Shown: positions 52,601 to 62,549 of the stretch, piece by piece
How positions within the stretch are numbered: the stretch's first letter is position 1
Layout: each line of letters begins with the position of its first letter
Assembly: GCA_001953215.1 (NCBI GenBank)
Contig: CP019169.1
Span: 930,001 to 994,000 of the forward strand
DNA from: Betaproteobacteria bacterium GR16-43
GTDB lineage: Bacteria; Pseudomonadota; Gammaproteobacteria; Burkholderiales; Usitatibacteraceae
Direction: 5' to 3'
Length of the DNA: 64,000 bases
The notes under the pieces: model-generated
What the model was told of the DNA's origin: nothing
Seen by the model: the letters and a program-made list of their open reading frames with translations, nothing else
Databases searched by the model: none
Program-made: the position numbers and the translations under genes

Positions 52601-55600
52601 CTTCTCCAGCGCGGAGGCGACGTCGGCCACGAGGTCGAAGGCCGTCGTGCGCGAGCTGCTCGTGAGCGTGTGGGCCGCGCGCATGAAATCGTGGCTCACC
52701 GGCACGACCGGGTCGGCCTCGATGGCGGCCATCTCGCGCTCGAGCGTGGCGATGTGCTCTTCACATTCGGCCATGTAGATCGCGAAGAAGCCCGGCGACA
52801 AGACGACCGGGCCCACGACCACATCCTGCTCTTCGGAACTCGTGGAATCGGCATCCTGCGTGACTTCCTCACGCGGGGCTGAGGCTTCCGCGGGCGCCAG
52901 GAGATCGTCGAACGAGAAGGCGGGTTCGGGCGGCTTCGCCTCGGCCGCGACGGGTTCCGCCGGGGGCGTGAGGTCGAGCGGCGCGGGCTGGAGATCGAGC
53001 GACGCGAAATCGAGCGCCGGCTCCTTCGTTTCCGCGGGAGCGGAAGCGGCGGGTTCGAGGGCCGCGGGCTCGACCCCTTCGGGTGCGGCGAATGCCGGTT
53101 CCGGCGCGGGCTCTTCGAGCGGCGCGCCCTCGGCCAGGGCCTCGAAGGCCGGCGCGGCCGGTTCCGGCTCCTCGCCGCTCTTCAGGCGCTCGGCCTCGCG
53201 AACGATCTCCGCGCCGTCGACCTTCGAGGTCGCGTCGGCCTTGAGCCCGAGGATCCACGTGCCGAACCGGTCCTGCGAAAGATCGATGAAGGCGAGCAGG
53301 CCGGGCGTGGCGGGCCGCTCTTCCTTCAGCCACTTGTTCAAAACCTGTTCGCATTGCCAGGCGACTTCGCCCAGGTCCGTGAGGCCGACCATGCGGCCCG
53401 AACCCTTGAGCGTGTGGAAGCCGCGGCGAATGACGGTGAGCGCTTCGCGGTCGTGCGGCGCATCGCGGCACACCGACAGGTTGCCGTAGATCGTCGCGAC
53501 CACTTCGGTCGCTTCCTCGAGGAAGATCTCGAGCAGCTCGGCGTCGATCTCGGCGCCGGGCGCGTCGACCAGGTCCACCGTCTGCTGCGTGGGGACGTCG
53601 GGCGCCTTGTTCGGGGCCACGCTCTGCATCGCCGCGAACATGCCGGTCTGCTCGGGCGTTCCGGCCTGCTGGATCGCGGCGAGCACGGCGTCGGCCTTGA
53701 TCGCGAGCGTGGACTCGGAGAGCACGGCCGCGTCCTTCTTGAGGTCGTCGACCGCCTTCTCGAGGCGCTCCTTCGTTTCTTCCTTCTCGGCCTTGGGCGC
53801 TTCCTGCCAGTCCTCGTAGAGCGCGGCGACCTTCTGCTTCTGCACGTCGAGGTCGATCGGCGCCACGGTGGCGGTGCGGCGCACGACGGTGTCGGCCTTC
53901 TTCGCGGGCGCTTCGGCCAGGCCGTAGCGGATCAGCGCGGGCAGCAGCACCTCGCGCGGGTTGGCTGCGCCCTGTTGCAGCGCATTCACGTAGAGGCCCA
54001 GAGCCGAGAGGCCATCGGCCACCATTTCAGCCGCTTCGCCCGTCCCGTCCGCGGAACCTTCGGCGAACTGCTGCACGCGCGCCATCACCGCGGCGTTCAG
54101 CCCGGCGGCATCGTGCAGCTCCATGATCATCAGCGCGCCCTGCACCTGCGCGAAGAGGCCGGGCAGGCCCTTCAGCTCGGGGCGCTTGGCGCTGTCGCGG
54201 AAGAAGGCATCGAGCGCCTGCTCGATGTTCTGCAGGTTCACCTGCACTTCCTGTCCCACCTGGAAGATGAGCAGGCGTTCCTGCGCGCGGCGCGTCATCT
54301 CGTCGAGGAGGCCGCCTTCGTGCGCGCCCATCGGCGCCAGCGTCTCGCCGGCCATCGCGCTGCGCAGTCGCTCGGCGACGGTCTTCGCCTGGCGCGTGAA
54401 ATCGGTGCCGAGCTTGAAGTAGTTCTCGAGCGAGGCCTCGAGGAAGAGCATCGCCGTGGCGACTTCCAGGGCCTGCGCTTCCGAAGGCGGAATGGCCTTC
54501 GCCTTCAGCGTGGGCGCGACGTCCGTCAGGCGCGAGAGCACCAGCTGGATGTCGCGGTTGGGCAGCTTGTTGGCTTTCTCGGCGAGCGCCAGCGACTGCT
54601 TGCCGAAGGGCTCGAGGGCCGCCCGGTTGCCCGAGGTGTACTTGAGCCAGGTGTCCTTCTGCTGCGCGGTGAGGTCGCGCATTTCGCGCAGCAGCGAGGC
54701 GAGGTTCTCGTCGCCGGCATCGCCGCGGTCGCCCTCGGGCATCGCGATCAGCTGGGCCAGGTGATAGGCGTCGTGCATCAGCGCGACGCGGTCGGTGACG
54801 GGGCGGGCGCGGCCCACGGCGAGCAGGAGGTCGCGCAGCAGGCGCTCGGGCACGCGCGCGGAGCCTTCGATCAGCTGCTTCACCTGCTGGTCGACTTTCG
54901 CGAACAGCGGCTTCGCCGACGGGCCCATCTCGAGGCCGCCGAAGACCAGTGCGTCGAAGAACGCGGCCGCGGCGCTCCAGAAGGGGCGGGTGGGCGTGGC
55001 GGCCTGCAGGGATTCGATCGCGAGGACCGCGCCGTGCATCGAACGCAGCGCTTCGGAAATGTCGCCGCCCTTCAGGACGCGCAGCAGGCCTTGCTGGTAC
55101 TGCGATCGCTGGTGCGCCAGGGCCTTCGCCAGCACGACGTCGTCGAGCGCGGCCTGCGCGCCTTCGAGCGGCGGGAGGTCGGCCGAAAGATTGGGGTAGA
55201 AGAGATCGCCCTCGTTCGCGTCGCTGGCGCCGCGCGCGCGGTTCAATTCGATGTAGGCCGCGAGCAGCGATAGCGGCCGGTCGGGATCGCCGGCCAGCAG
55301 CGTGTCGAGGTAGCCCGACAGCGACGTGATGCCCTTCTTCGCGATGCCGACGCCGATGCCCAGGCGCCCTGCGTCCTCGGCCTCGAGGAACGCCACCAGC
55401 TTTTCGAGTTCCTCGTTGAAGCGCGTGGCCGCACCCAGGCCCACCATGGCGAGCGCGCCGGTGGCCTGGTGCAGGTGCGTGAGGATGTACTTCACCGGCG
55501 CCCGGTCGCCCGGGTTCGCGGTCAGCTTGTCGAGGTTCTCACGCGCCTGGTTCAGCGAATGGTCGATCTCGGTCTTGACCCAGGTCAGGGGGCCGAGATC

Positions 55601-55627
55601 GAAACCGGAGATGGGGATCGCCGACAT
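49691..55627 (-). CDS. chpA: Chemotaxis-like histidine kinase/response regulator ChpA (PilL)
   Basis: Very large (1978 residues) CheA-type hub of the Chp system controlling type IV pili. Hpt-like domains lie at the N-terminus (HLHQATGALAMVG, His about 51) and, with true motifs, at about H738 (FHTLKGSGRMVG), H985 (AHTLTSSSRTT) and H1259 (LHTLKGSARMAG). A Pro/Val/Glu-rich linker at about 1090-1170 separates them. The CheA dimerisation region and ATPase domain follow (LRNAVGHGLEMPEQR about 1560; DDGSGLNYKR about 1605; GRGVGMDVV), then a CheW domain and a C-terminal receiver with phospho-acceptor D about 1905 (LLDVEMPRMDG). It is last in pilGHIJ-chpA. Confidence 0.95.
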   Translation of the reverse strand: MSAIPISGFDLGPLTWVKTEIDHSLNQARENLDKLTANPGDRAPVKYILTHLHQATGALAMVGLGAATRFNEELEKLVAFLEAEDAGRLGIGVGIAKKGITSLSGYLDTLLAGDPDRPLSLLAAYIELNRARGASDANEGDLFYPNLSADLPPLEGAQAALDDVVLAKALAHQRSQYQQGLLRVLKGGDISEALRSMHGAVLAIESLQAATPTRPFWSAAAAFFDALVFGGLEMGPSAKPLFAKVDQQVKQLIEGSARVPERLLRDLLLAVGRARPVTDRVALMHDAYHLAQLIAMPEGDRGDAGDENLASLLREMRDLTAQQKDTWLKYTSGNRAALEPFGKQSLALAEKANKLPNRDIQLVLSRLTDVAPTLKAKAIPPSEAQALEVATAMLFLEASLENYFKLGTDFTRQAKTVAERLRSAMAGETLAPMGAHEGGLLDEMTRRAQERLLIFQVGQEVQVNLQNIEQALDAFFRDSAKRPELKGLPGLFAQVQGALMIMELHDAAGLNAAVMARVQQFAEGSADGTGEAAEMVADGLSALGLYVNALQQGAANPREVLLPALIRYGLAEAPAKKADTVVRRTATVAPIDLDVQKQKVAALYEDWQEAPKAEKEETKERLEKAVDDLKKDAAVLSESTLAIKADAVLAAIQQAGTPEQTGMFAAMQSVAPNKAPDVPTQQTVDLVDAPGAEIDAELLEIFLEEATEVVATIYGNLSVCRDAPHDREALTVIRRGFHTLKGSGRMVGLTDLGEVAWQCEQVLNKWLKEERPATPGLLAFIDLSQDRFGTWILGLKADATSKVDGAEIVREAERLKSGEEPEPAAPAFEALAEGAPLEEPAPEPAFAAPEGVEPAALEPAASAPAETKEPALDFASLDLQPAPLDLTPPAEPVAAEAKPPEPAFSFDDLLAPAEASAPREEVTQDADSTSSEEQDVVVGPVVLSPGFFAIYMAECEEHIATLEREMAAIEADPVVPVSHDFMRAAHTLTSSSRTTAFDLVADVASALEKWLSDAIDFPPEFDARRLSATRRAVDALTAMVQSIQGRAMPFPRDDVIDELAALREGLRVSRKTGEGTFIKMPGLVREALDARAPVAPVETPPPVELPQVEQPAPVAEAPVIVVPEPVAPEPVAEIPAPVVVPPPPAPVVPVVEAPAPFFEKVVEKVTPIFDKPAFAVPPPGPIEHARAAAAETPAPVAEAEKPFESGKDQRKIKDDVDADLLPIFLDEAKEIIPLVSEGARQWRGAPTDHSHAAELHRHLHTLKGSARMAGLMRLGELAHVLEERVIAMEGAATPSVKQFDELEERVDRFSVALERLGRGEDLEGFEPIEVPVGAVFEQQKDKPGAIAVMAAAAQEVRDQAGLPPELREARTALLRVNAELIDRFVNEAGELSIARSRIEGEMAAFKRALIDLTDNISRMRAQLREIEIASEGQMQSTIKLKEEHGETFDPLEFDRFSRMQELTRFLAESLGDVITLQQSLQKNIDETELAVHQQARLNRELQQGLMGVRLVPLGNLADRFYRVVRQTGKELGKKANLEIKGSRVELDRSVLEKITGPFEHLLRNAVGHGLEMPEQRAKLGKPEIGELMIDAAQRGNELVLTVSDDGSGLNYKRIREKAIEAGLLAPDVELPDAQLAQFIFMAGFSTATEVSQIAGRGVGMDVVRNEITSLGGRVEISSAAGRGTTFTITLPLTLAVTQAVMLRAGTTVFAVPSVMIEQVQEYKAAPYAGIVAQGEITWKDNRYVLRSLLPLLGEIDTPTPARQIPVLLLKSGVQRAAIRVDEIIGNREVVVKTIGPQLSRLAGIAGATVLGNGQVVLILNPVQLVHRELAAGTTSVVEMPAASEELVVDQRSGSALVMVVDDSLTVRKITSRMLTREGYEVITAKDGVDALQQLQDVKPDCILLDVEMPRMDGFEFARNVRADEETKRIPIIMITSRTADKHRNHAKDLGVNEYMGKPYQEDQLLALIKRYTEESAFA

Positions 55628-55657
55628 GTCGTGTGCGCTTTGGGGGCTCTCGCGGCC

Positions 55658-57919
55658 TTACAGCTTGAAGCCCGCGACCGAGCTCTTGAGCTCCTGGGCC
55701 ACCGCGGCGAGGTCTCGAATCGAGCCCGCCGTCTGCTGCGTGCCTCGCGTCGTCTGCCGCGTGATCTCCAGGATGTCCTGCATGTTCTGGGCGACCTTGT
55801 TGGTGGCGTTCGCCTGCACCTGCGTGGCCGTCGAGATGTTCTGGATCAGCTGCGCGAGGTTCTTCGTCACCGTGTCGATCTCGGACAGCGCCTGGCCCGC
55901 GGCCTCGGAGAGCTTCGCGCCCTCGACCACGCCCTGCGTCGACCTCTCCATGGCGGCCACCGCGTCCTGCGTGTCCGCCTGAATGGTCTTCACGATCGCG
56001 CCGATCTGCTTCGTGGCTTCGCCGGAGCGTTCGGCCAGTCGCTGCACTTCCTCCGCAACCACCGAGAAGCCGCGTCCCGCTTCACCGGCCGACGCGGCCT
56101 GGATGGCGGCGTTCAGCGCGAGCACGTTCGTCTGTTCCGTGATGTCCGAGATCAGTTCCACGATCTCGCCGATCTCCTGCGAGGATTCGCCGAGGCGCTT
56201 GATCCGCTTCGACGTCTCCTGGATCTGCTCGCGCATGTCGTTCATGCCGGAGATCGAGTTCTGCACCGCGAGGCGGCCCTTGTCGGCGGCCGCGAGGGAG
56301 CGCTGCGCGACTCGCGCGCCTTCCTCGGCGGTGGTCGACACTTCGGAAATCGACTTCGAGACCTGCAACACCTGCGAGGTGGTCTCCTCGATCTCGCGCG
56401 ACTGGCGTTCCGCGGCGGAGAGCAGCTCGTTGGAAATCGACTGGGCTTGCGCCGTCTTCTGCGTCACCTGGATGGCCGCGTTGTTCACGCCCGTCACCAG
56501 GTTTCGCAGCTCGTCGATCGTGTAGTTCATCGAGTCGGCGATGGCGCCCGTGATGTCCTCGGTCACCTGCGCCTTGATGGTCAAGTCGCCGTCGGCCAGG
56601 TCGCCCATCTCGTTCAGCAGCCGCAGAATGGCTTCCTGGTTCCGGCGGTTTTCCGTCTCCGCTTCGGCCGCGCGGCGGCGCGTATCGGCGAGGAACACCA
56701 GCACCATCAGCACCAGCACGAGGAAGAACAGCACCGCGAGCACCACCACGGTGAGCAGCGTCGTGACCGTCTTCTCGGCCGAGATCGTCTCCTGGAGCTT
56801 GAGCACGGAGTTCTGCAGCGATTCCGACCCCGACACCAGCTGCGCGCCGGCCTGGCGTGCGGAAACGAGCTTCTGCAATTCGCGCAGGATGGGGCCCACG
56901 TTCTTCTCGAACTCGGCGAACTGCGCTTTCAGCTGGGCGAGCTTCTGGCGCGTCTCGTTGTCGCGCACGGCGATGATGCCCAGCGCCTCGCTGCCGGTCT
57001 CGAGCGACTTGATCAGCTCGCGCAGGTCGTTCGTGTCCTTGCCGATCAGGAACGGCACTTCCGGATCGATGATTTCCGAGCCCAGGATCAGCGCGGAACC
57101 GCGTCCCAGGCGCTCGGCCAGGAACGTGAGGCGGTTGGCGCGCAGCACCTGCGCCGGCGGGGAGCCCGACTGCGTCATGAGGCCCGTCAATTCCTGCGAC
57201 AGCGTGGCCATTTCTTCCGAGCCCACGCGGATCTGAGCGATGTTCTGCGCGAGCGCGACAAGGTCGCGTTGCGCGTTCAGGATGGCCGTGGCGGCGTTCG
57301 CGGAATCGGGCCAACGCTGGCCCAGCTCGTCGAGGCGGCTCTTCAGCTCGTCGTTGTAGCCCGCCGGCGGCACCACCACGCCGAAGGCGAAGCCGCCGGT
57401 CTTGAGAATGGCCAGGTAGTTCTCGAATTCGTCGCGGCTGTCCTGCACCTGCGGGAAGGCGCTCTGCAGGCCGCGCGCGGCCTGGCCGGCGGCCTTGGCG
57501 AGGCGCTGCGTGTGGTACTGCATCTGCGACGCGATGGTGATGTACGTGGAGTTCTCGGTGCGCGACTTCACGTCGAAATACACCATGAACGCGGTGAGCG
57601 CGAGGAGTGCGAACGCGATCGCGCCCAGCACCTGCATCTGCGTGGTGATGGGCTTGTCGCCGAGCAGCGGGAGGCGGAAGCGCGCGAGGCCCTCTCCACC
57701 CGGCCGCGGGGCGGCTTTCTTGGCGGCGAGCGGCTTCGTGCCCGGGCGCGTGCCCGCGCCGCCGGTGGTCTCCTGCGCCTTGAGGTTCGTGAGCGTCGAG
57801 GAGGAAGACGCGGGCCGCGCGGGCACCGCCTTGGGCTTGGGCGCCGTCATTTTCTTGAACCAGCCGCCGATGCCGCCGCCGCCGCTCTTCGATTTGGCCA
57901 CTGCCTGTGCTTTCGCCAT
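55658..57919 (-). CDS. pilJ: Type IV pilus methyl-accepting chemotaxis protein PilJ
   Basis: Membrane receptor of the Chp system; 753 residues. The start is the ATG at 57919 ([10 protein letters not shown]), and the first about 95 residues are an unusual Gly/Pro/Ala/Lys-rich cytoplasmic lead. A membrane helix ([18 protein letters not shown]) is followed by two PilJ-type helical sensor domains, a second helix ([19 protein letters not shown]), a HAMP domain and the signalling domain with the hairpin-tip block [20 protein letters not shown]. PilI and ChpA flank it. Confidence 0.94.
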   Translation of the reverse strand: MAKAQAVAKSKSGGGGIGGWFKKMTAPKPKAVPARPASSSSTLTNLKAQETTGGAGTRPGTKPLAAKKAAPRPGGEGLARFRLPLLGDKPITTQMQVLGAIAFALLALTAFMVYFDVKSRTENSTYITIASQMQYHTQRLAKAAGQAARGLQSAFPQVQDSRDEFENYLAILKTGGFAFGVVVPPAGYNDELKSRLDELGQRWPDSANAATAILNAQRDLVALAQNIAQIRVGSEEMATLSQELTGLMTQSGSPPAQVLRANRLTFLAERLGRGSALILGSEIIDPEVPFLIGKDTNDLRELIKSLETGSEALGIIAVRDNETRQKLAQLKAQFAEFEKNVGPILRELQKLVSARQAGAQLVSGSESLQNSVLKLQETISAEKTVTTLLTVVVLAVLFFLVLVLMVLVFLADTRRRAAEAETENRRNQEAILRLLNEMGDLADGDLTIKAQVTEDITGAIADSMNYTIDELRNLVTGVNNAAIQVTQKTAQAQSISNELLSAAERQSREIEETTSQVLQVSKSISEVSTTAEEGARVAQRSLAAADKGRLAVQNSISGMNDMREQIQETSKRIKRLGESSQEIGEIVELISDITEQTNVLALNAAIQAASAGEAGRGFSVVAEEVQRLAERSGEATKQIGAIVKTIQADTQDAVAAMERSTQGVVEGAKLSEAAGQALSEIDTVTKNLAQLIQNISTATQVQANATNKVAQNMQDILEITRQTTRGTQQTAGSIRDLAAVAQELKSSVAGFKL

Positions 57920-57942
57920 GCTGCTCTCCCTCTTTCGCTCTT

Positions 57943-58455
57943 TTAGTTGCCGACTTCCAGGAACTCCGGCTGGCGCACGAGCGCCGGCAGGTCCAGCTCC
58001 AACCACTGCGTGCCGCCCGCCGCGACGTACACGCCGCCCACCCAGGGCGGGGCGTCGGCCGGGCGCTCCAGCTTCGTAAACGTGTCGGGGTTGCGCAGGC
58101 CCAGCATGCGGGAGACCACGATGCCCGCGCCCCCGAGCAACCGCTCGGAGATGAGGATCACGCGTTTCTCCATGCCGGCACCGACCGCGTCGCGGCCCTG
58201 GTAGGCCGAAAAATCGATGATGCTGTAGAGGTTGCCGCGCACGTTCGCCACGCCGCGAAACCAGGGTTTCGTGAGCGGCACGGGCATCGCGTTGGGCACC
58301 GGGATCACTTCGCTCACCTGGTGGAGCGCCACGAACCAGTTGTCCGTGCCCACCTGGAAGCCCAGCCGCGACGAGAGCGCCGCGCGGGTCGTCGCCGTGC
58401 GCAGGCGCTCCCCGAGCTGGAGCTGGAATTCGCGGAGTCCGGTGCGGCGCGCCAT
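57943..58455 (-). CDS. pilI: CheW-like coupling protein PilI
   Basis: A 170-residue CheW-domain adaptor that couples PilJ to ChpA. It begins [18 protein letters not shown] and carries [30 protein letters not shown], followed by [20 protein letters not shown], the CheW hallmark. A second CheW-type protein (PilP/ChpC) is not seen. It sits between pilH and pilJ in the Pseudomonas-like order, 10 bases from pilH and 23 from pilJ. Confidence 0.93.
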   Translation of the reverse strand: MARRTGLREFQLQLGERLRTATTRAALSSRLGFQVGTDNWFVALHQVSEVIPVPNAMPVPLTKPWFRGVANVRGNLYSIIDFSAYQGRDAVGAGMEKRVILISERLLGGAGIVVSRMLGLRNPDTFTKLERPADAPPWVGGVYVAAGGTQWLELDLPALVRQPEFLEVGN

Positions 58456-58465
58456 CGTGGCTCCT

Positions 58466-58831
58466 TTAGCCCAGGGCCTTGATCTTTTCGATCAGCTCGC
58501 CCTCGTTGAGCGGCTTGGTGACGTAGTCCTTCGCACCCTGGCGCAGGCCCCAGATCTTGTCCGTCTCCTGGTCCTTGGTGGTGCAGATGATCACCGGGAT
58601 GTGCTTGGTGGCCTCGTCCCGCGTGATGGCGCGCGTGGCCTGGAAGCCGTTCAGCCCGGGCATCACCACGTCCATCAGGATGAGGTCCGGCTGGTCGGCC
58701 TTGGAGCGCTCGATCGCGGTCTCGCCGCTGTCGACCAGCACCACCTCGTAGCCCCGCTTGGTGAGCATGCCCTGCATGTACGCGCGCTCGGTGGGCGAGT
58801 CGTCCACCACCATGATTTTCTTGATTGCCAT
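58466..58831 (-). CDS. pilH: Response regulator PilH (CheY-like)
   Basis: Single-domain receiver of 121 residues. The acidic pocket is DD at 10-11, the phospho-acceptor is D54 in LILMDVVMPGLNG, and the Thr/Lys partners are IICTTKDQ and YVTKPLNEGEL. In the Chp system PilH is associated with retraction or dampening of signalling, PilG with extension. It follows pilG by 45 bases. Confidence 0.92.
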   Translation of the reverse strand: MAIKKIMVVDDSPTERAYMQGMLTKRGYEVVLVDSGETAIERSKADQPDLILMDVVMPGLNGFQATRAITRDEATKHIPVIICTTKDQETDKIWGLRQGAKDYVTKPLNEGELIEKIKALG

Positions 58832-58876
58832 CGCCTTTGCTCCGTTCTCAGTCCGTTGTTTCGTCTAATCCGTGCG

Positions 58877-59308
58877 CTACGCGGCGTTCCGATGCGCGAG
58901 ATGCGCTTCCACCGCCTTGAGCAGGCTTTCCTTCGTGAAGGGCTTCGTGAGGTACTCGTCGCTACCCACCATGCGCCCGCGGGCGCGATCGAACAGGCTG
59001 TCCTTCGAGGACAACATGATCACCGGCGTCGCCCCGTGCTTGCCGCTCTTCTTGATCAGCGCACAGGTCTGGTAGCCGTCCAGGCGCGGCATCATGATGT
59101 CGACGAAGATCAGGTCCGGCTGGTGGTCCGCGATCTTCGCGAGCGCATCGAAGCCGTTCTCGGCCAGGATCACCTGGCAGCCGGCCTGCATGAGGAATAT
59201 CTCCGCGGAGCGCCGGATGGTGTTGCTGTCGTCGATCACCATCACGCGTACACCCGTGAGGTTCTTGGAGTCCGCCACGCTTTCCCCGTTTGTATTCGCG
59301 GCTGGCAT
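58877..59308 (-). CDS. pilG: Response regulator PilG (CheY-like)
   Basis: Receiver-domain protein of 143 residues with a short polar N-terminal extension. The acidic pair is at 26-27 (VMVIDDSNTIR), the phospho-acceptor is D70 in FVDIMMPRLDGYQ and the Lys is in YLTKPFTKES. It is the first gene of pilGHIJ-chpA and shares the Chp arrangement of Pseudomonas and Betaproteobacteria. A candidate promoter lies about 50 bases upstream. Confidence 0.92.
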   Translation of the reverse strand: MPAANTNGESVADSKNLTGVRVMVIDDSNTIRRSAEIFLMQAGCQVILAENGFDALAKIADHQPDLIFVDIMMPRLDGYQTCALIKKSGKHGATPVIMLSSKDSLFDRARGRMVGSDEYLTKPFTKESLLKAVEAHLAHRNAA

Positions 59309-59357
59309 CCCTCACCGGATGCCCGGACCGGCGCCGCGCACGTGCTTTCGACTGTGC

Positions 59358-59386
59358 AGCGTAGCCCTTTTGTTCAAGCAAAACAA
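59358..59386 (-). promoter_or_regulatory. Candidate promoter of pilGHIJ-chpA
   Basis: On the minus strand TTGTTT and TACGCT are 17 bases apart, ending about 50 bases before the pilG ATG. The gap also has a repeated GCTTGAACA motif at two places (around 59372 and 59400), a possible regulator site. The hexamers are moderate matches only. Confidence 0.4.
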
Positions 59387-59442
59387 GCGTTAACTACCGC
59401 CTGTTCAAGCCATTTCCGAGGTGTTCCGCGAAACCCCGGATG

Positions 59443-59640
59443 CTAAAACTCGACCACTTCGAAATCTTCCTTGCGGGCGCCGCACTCCGGACAGCACCAA
59501 CCGGCCGGAACGTCTTCCCAGCGGGTCCCTGCGGCAATCCCGTCTTCCGGCCAGCCCTCGGCTTCGTCGTAGACCAGTCCACAGACGTTGCACTTCCAGG
59601 TCTTGAAGGGTTCGGAGGCGGGTATTGCGGGGGAAGCCAT
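59443..59640 (-). CDS. Rubredoxin
   Basis: Small iron-sulfur electron carrier of 65 residues with Fe(Cys)4. The ligands are C17 and C20 ([10 protein letters not shown]) and C50 and C53 ([11 protein letters not shown]), with the conserved W and P between; an extra C49 lies next to C50. The ATG at 59640 gives the normal length. It is divergent from thiD, 134 bases apart; the gap contains no obvious promoter beyond weak -10 matches. Its redox partner is not in the window. Confidence 0.94.
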   Translation of the reverse strand: MASPAIPASEPFKTWKCNVCGLVYDEAEGWPEDGIAAGTRWEDVPAGWCCPECGARKEDFEVVEF

Positions 59641-59774
59641 GGTCGTGCCCGGGGGTCGATGAAGTAGAATGCGGACACGCGCCGCGAGCCAAAGTCGATG
59701 GTAGCGACCCGCGGTTAACGGGCGCAATGAAGGCGCGGTTTCAAGTGTAACCCCCTCTGGCAACCGCGTTTCCC

Positions 59775-60608
59775 ATGCCCGATCCCGCCGCCGCGCTCCC
59801 GCCTGCCGTCCTCACGTTCGCAGCCTCCGATCCCACGAGCGGCGCCGGCCTCCAGGCCGACATCCTCACGCTCGCCAGCATGGGCTGCCATCCGCTTTCG
59901 GTGATCACCGCGATCACGGTCCAGGACACCGCGGGCGTCGAATCCTTCCTCGCGATCGACCCGGACTGGGTCGCCGACCAGGCCCGCTGCATCCTCGAGG
60001 ACATCCCCGTCGCCGCCTTCAAGATGGGCGTGCTGGGATCCACGGAAATCGTGACGCTGGTCGCCGAGGTGGTCTCCGACTACCCCGACATTCCGCTGGT
60101 GCTCGATCCGGTGCTCGCCTCCGGGCGCGGCGACGAATTCGCCAACGACGACATGGTGATCGCCATCCGCGAGCTGCTGGTGCCGCAGAGCACGGTGGTC
60201 ACGCCCAACATCCTCGAACTGCGCCGCCTCGCCGACGACGAGGATGGCGACATGGATCTCGCCGAATGCGCGGAAGTGCTGCTCGACAGCGGCTGCGAGT
60301 ACGTCCTGGTCACCGGGACGCACGACTCGACCCCGGACGTCGTGAACACGTTGTACCGGCGCGGAGGCATCGTGCGCTCCGACAACTGGACGCGCCTGCC
60401 CGGCAGCTTCCACGGCTCCGGCTGTACGCTCGCCTCGGCCCTCGCGGCCAATCTCGCGCGCGGCCTGGACATCGCCGACGCCGTCTACGAAGCCCAGGAC
60501 TACGTCTGGCAGGCGCTCTCCAAGGCCTACCGCCCGGGCATGGGCCAGCACATCCCGGATCGCCTCTTCTGGGCGCGCGACACCGACGGCGAAGGCAGCG
60601 AGAAGTGA
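59775..60608 (+). CDS. thiD: Hydroxymethylpyrimidine/phosphomethylpyrimidine kinase
   Basis: Phosphorylates HMP and HMP-phosphate to HMP-diphosphate for thiamine synthesis. The protein has 277 residues. The ribokinase-like fold shows [16 protein letters not shown] at the N-terminus, [34 protein letters not shown] and the C-terminal anion-hole motif [16 protein letters not shown]. The typical Cys/Ser loop is kept. GTGA of thiE overlaps its stop codon, so thiD and thiE are co-translated and their products feed the same step with ThiG's thiazole. Confidence 0.95.
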   Translation: MPDPAAALPPAVLTFAASDPTSGAGLQADILTLASMGCHPLSVITAITVQDTAGVESFLAIDPDWVADQARCILEDIPVAAFKMGVLGSTEIVTLVAEVVSDYPDIPLVLDPVLASGRGDEFANDDMVIAIRELLVPQSTVVTPNILELRRLADDEDGDMDLAECAEVLLDSGCEYVLVTGTHDSTPDVVNTLYRRGGIVRSDNWTRLPGSFHGSGCTLASALAANLARGLDIADAVYEAQDYVWQALSKAYRPGMGQHIPDRLFWARDTDGEGSEK

Positions 60609-61267
60609 GCGCGAGCCCCAAGGCCGTCCCGCACCTGCGGGGCTTGTATGCGATCACCCCGGAGCGCTCCGACACCGAACGCCTCGTGCGCGAGGTCACC
60701 GCGGCGCTGGAAGGCGGCGCCGCGCTGGTGCAGTACCGCGCGAAGGAAGCGGACGCGGCGCTCGCTCTCGAACAGGCCCGCCGCCTGCTCGACCGCTGCC
60801 GCGAGTTCGGTGTTCCGTTCATCGTGAACGACCGCCTCGAGCTTGCGCTCGCGATCGGTGCCGACGGCGTGCACCTCGGCCGCGAAGATGGCGACGTGCG
60901 CGCCGCGCGCGCCGCGCTGCACGGCCGCATCCTCGGCGTTTCCTGCTACGACGATCCGCTACTGGCGCGGGCCGCCGCACGCGATGGCGCCGACTACGTA
61001 GGCATCGGCAGCGTCTTCGCTTCATCGACCAAGCCGGGCGCGGTACGCGCCGGCCTGGAGAAACTGGCCCGCGCGCGGCGCGAAGCGGCGATCCCGGTCG
61101 CGGCCATCGGCGGCATCACCGCGGCGAACGCCGCGGAGGCCATCGCGAATGGAGCCGACATGGTCGCGGTCGTTGCCGCGATCTTCGAGGCACGCGACAT
61201 TCGCGCTGCCGCGCGTTCGCTCGCCCAACTCTTTCCCGTCCTCCAGGAAGCGTCCCCCCATGCGTGA
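60605..61267 (+). CDS. thiE: Thiamine phosphate synthase
   Basis: Joins HMP-diphosphate and thiazole phosphate to form thiamine phosphate. It has 220 residues from GTG at 60605. The TIM-barrel signatures are [43 protein letters not shown] and [16 protein letters not shown], with phosphate-binding [29 protein letters not shown] near the C-terminus. Its end overlaps hemL by eight bases in another frame. Confidence 0.95.
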   Translation: MSASPKAVPHLRGLYAITPERSDTERLVREVTAALEGGAALVQYRAKEADAALALEQARRLLDRCREFGVPFIVNDRLELALAIGADGVHLGREDGDVRAARAALHGRILGVSCYDDPLLARAAARDGADYVGIGSVFASSTKPGAVRAGLEKLARARREAAIPVAAIGGITAANAAEAIANGADMVAVVAAIFEARDIRAAARSLAQLFPVLQEASPHA

Positions 61268-62549
61268 TCGCAGCCGCGCGCTCTTCGAGCGTTCGAAGGC
61301 GTTGATTCCCGGTGGCGTGAACTCGCCCGTGCGTGCCTTCGGCTCGGTGGGCGGCACGCCGGTCTTCTTCCGCGAAGGACGCGGCGCGCGCCTCGTCGAT
61401 GTCGACGGCCGCGAGTACATCGACTACGTGGGCTCGTGGGGTCCGCTCATCCTCGGCCACGCCGAACCCGGCGTCGTGGCCGCCGTGCAGGCTGCCGCCG
61501 CCCGGGGCCTGTCCTTCGGTGCGCCCACCGAACTCGAACTGGAGATGGCCGAGGTGCTGACGGGCGCGCTGCCCTCGATGGAGCAGGTGCGCCTCGTCAG
61601 CTCGGGGACCGAGGCGGTGATGAGCGCGCTGCGGCTTGCCCGCGGCTTCACGGGGCGCTCGCTGCTGGTGAAGTTCGAAGGCTGCTACCACGGCCACAGC
61701 GACTTCCTGTTGGTGAAGGCCGGGTCCGGGGCCCTCACGTTCGGCCATCCCACCTCGGCGGGCGTTCCGCCGGAGCTGGTCGCAAAGACGCTCGTGCTGC
61801 CCTACAACGATTCCGCCGCGGTCGAGGAGACCTTTCGCCTGCACGGAGCGGACATCGCGGGCGTGGTGCTCGAGCCCATCGCGGGCAACATGAACTTCGT
61901 GCGGCCGACCCCCGAATTCCTGCGGGTCCTGCGCGATCAATGCACGCGACACGGCGCGCTGCTCGTGTTCGACGAAGTGATGACGGGATTTCGCGTCGGC
62001 GCGAAGTGCGCGCAGGGTCTCTTCGGAATCACGCCCGACCTCACCACGCTGGGCAAGGTCATTGGCGGCGGAATGCCGGTGGGCGCCTTCGGCGGCCGGC
62101 GCGACGTCATGGCGAAGCTGGCTCCGCTCGGCCCCGTCTACCAGGCCGGGACGCTCTCGGGCAATCCGGTGTCGGTGAGCGCGGGGCTCGCGACGCTCAA
62201 GCGCGTGCTGGAGCCGGGATTCTTCGAACGCCTGGGCACCGCGACGCGCTCGCTCGTGGCGGGACTGGTGCGCGAGGCGGTGGCCGCCGGGGTCGCCTTC
62301 AGCGGCGACAGCGAAGGCGGCATGTTCGGGCTCTATTTCCGCGCGACACGGCCGGGCACTTTCGCCGAGGTGATGCAATCGGACCGCGAGGCGTTCAATC
62401 GCTTCTTCCACGCGATGCTGGACCAGGGCGTGTATCTCGCGCCGTCGGCGTATGAGGCGGGTTTCGTTTCGTCCGCGCATGCGCCGGCGGATTTCGAGGC
62501 GACCTTCGCCGCAGCGCGCAAGGCGTTCGCGGTGGTGCGCGGAGGTTGA
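61260..62549 (+). CDS. hemL: Glutamate-1-semialdehyde 2,1-aminomutase
   Basis: PLP enzyme making 5-aminolevulinate by the C5 pathway of tetrapyrrole synthesis. It has 429 residues. The start [20 protein letters not shown] and the signature [15 protein letters not shown] are standard, as is [14 protein letters not shown]. The PLP lysine is K266 in [18 protein letters not shown]. The ATG at 61260 lies inside the last codons of thiE. The GGDEF gene ATG at 62549 shares its final base, so the four genes thiD-thiE-hemL-GGDEF may be one transcript. Confidence 0.97.
   Translation: MRDRSRALFERSKALIPGGVNSPVRAFGSVGGTPVFFREGRGARLVDVDGREYIDYVGSWGPLILGHAEPGVVAAVQAAAARGLSFGAPTELELEMAEVLTGALPSMEQVRLVSSGTEAVMSALRLARGFTGRSLLVKFEGCYHGHSDFLLVKAGSGALTFGHPTSAGVPPELVAKTLVLPYNDSAAVEETFRLHGADIAGVVLEPIAGNMNFVRPTPEFLRVLRDQCTRHGALLVFDEVMTGFRVGAKCAQGLFGITPDLTTLGKVIGGGMPVGAFGGRRDVMAKLAPLGPVYQAGTLSGNPVSVSAGLATLKRVLEPGFFERLGTATRSLVAGLVREAVAAGVAFSGDSEGGMFGLYFRATRPGTFAEVMQSDREAFNRFFHAMLDQGVYLAPSAYEAGFVSSAHAPADFEATFAAARKAFAVVRGG

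Noticed and set aside
49538-52882. 1114-codon plus-strand open frame opposite chpA
   Set aside because: Antisense shadow of the Hpt, ATPase and CheW domains of chpA.
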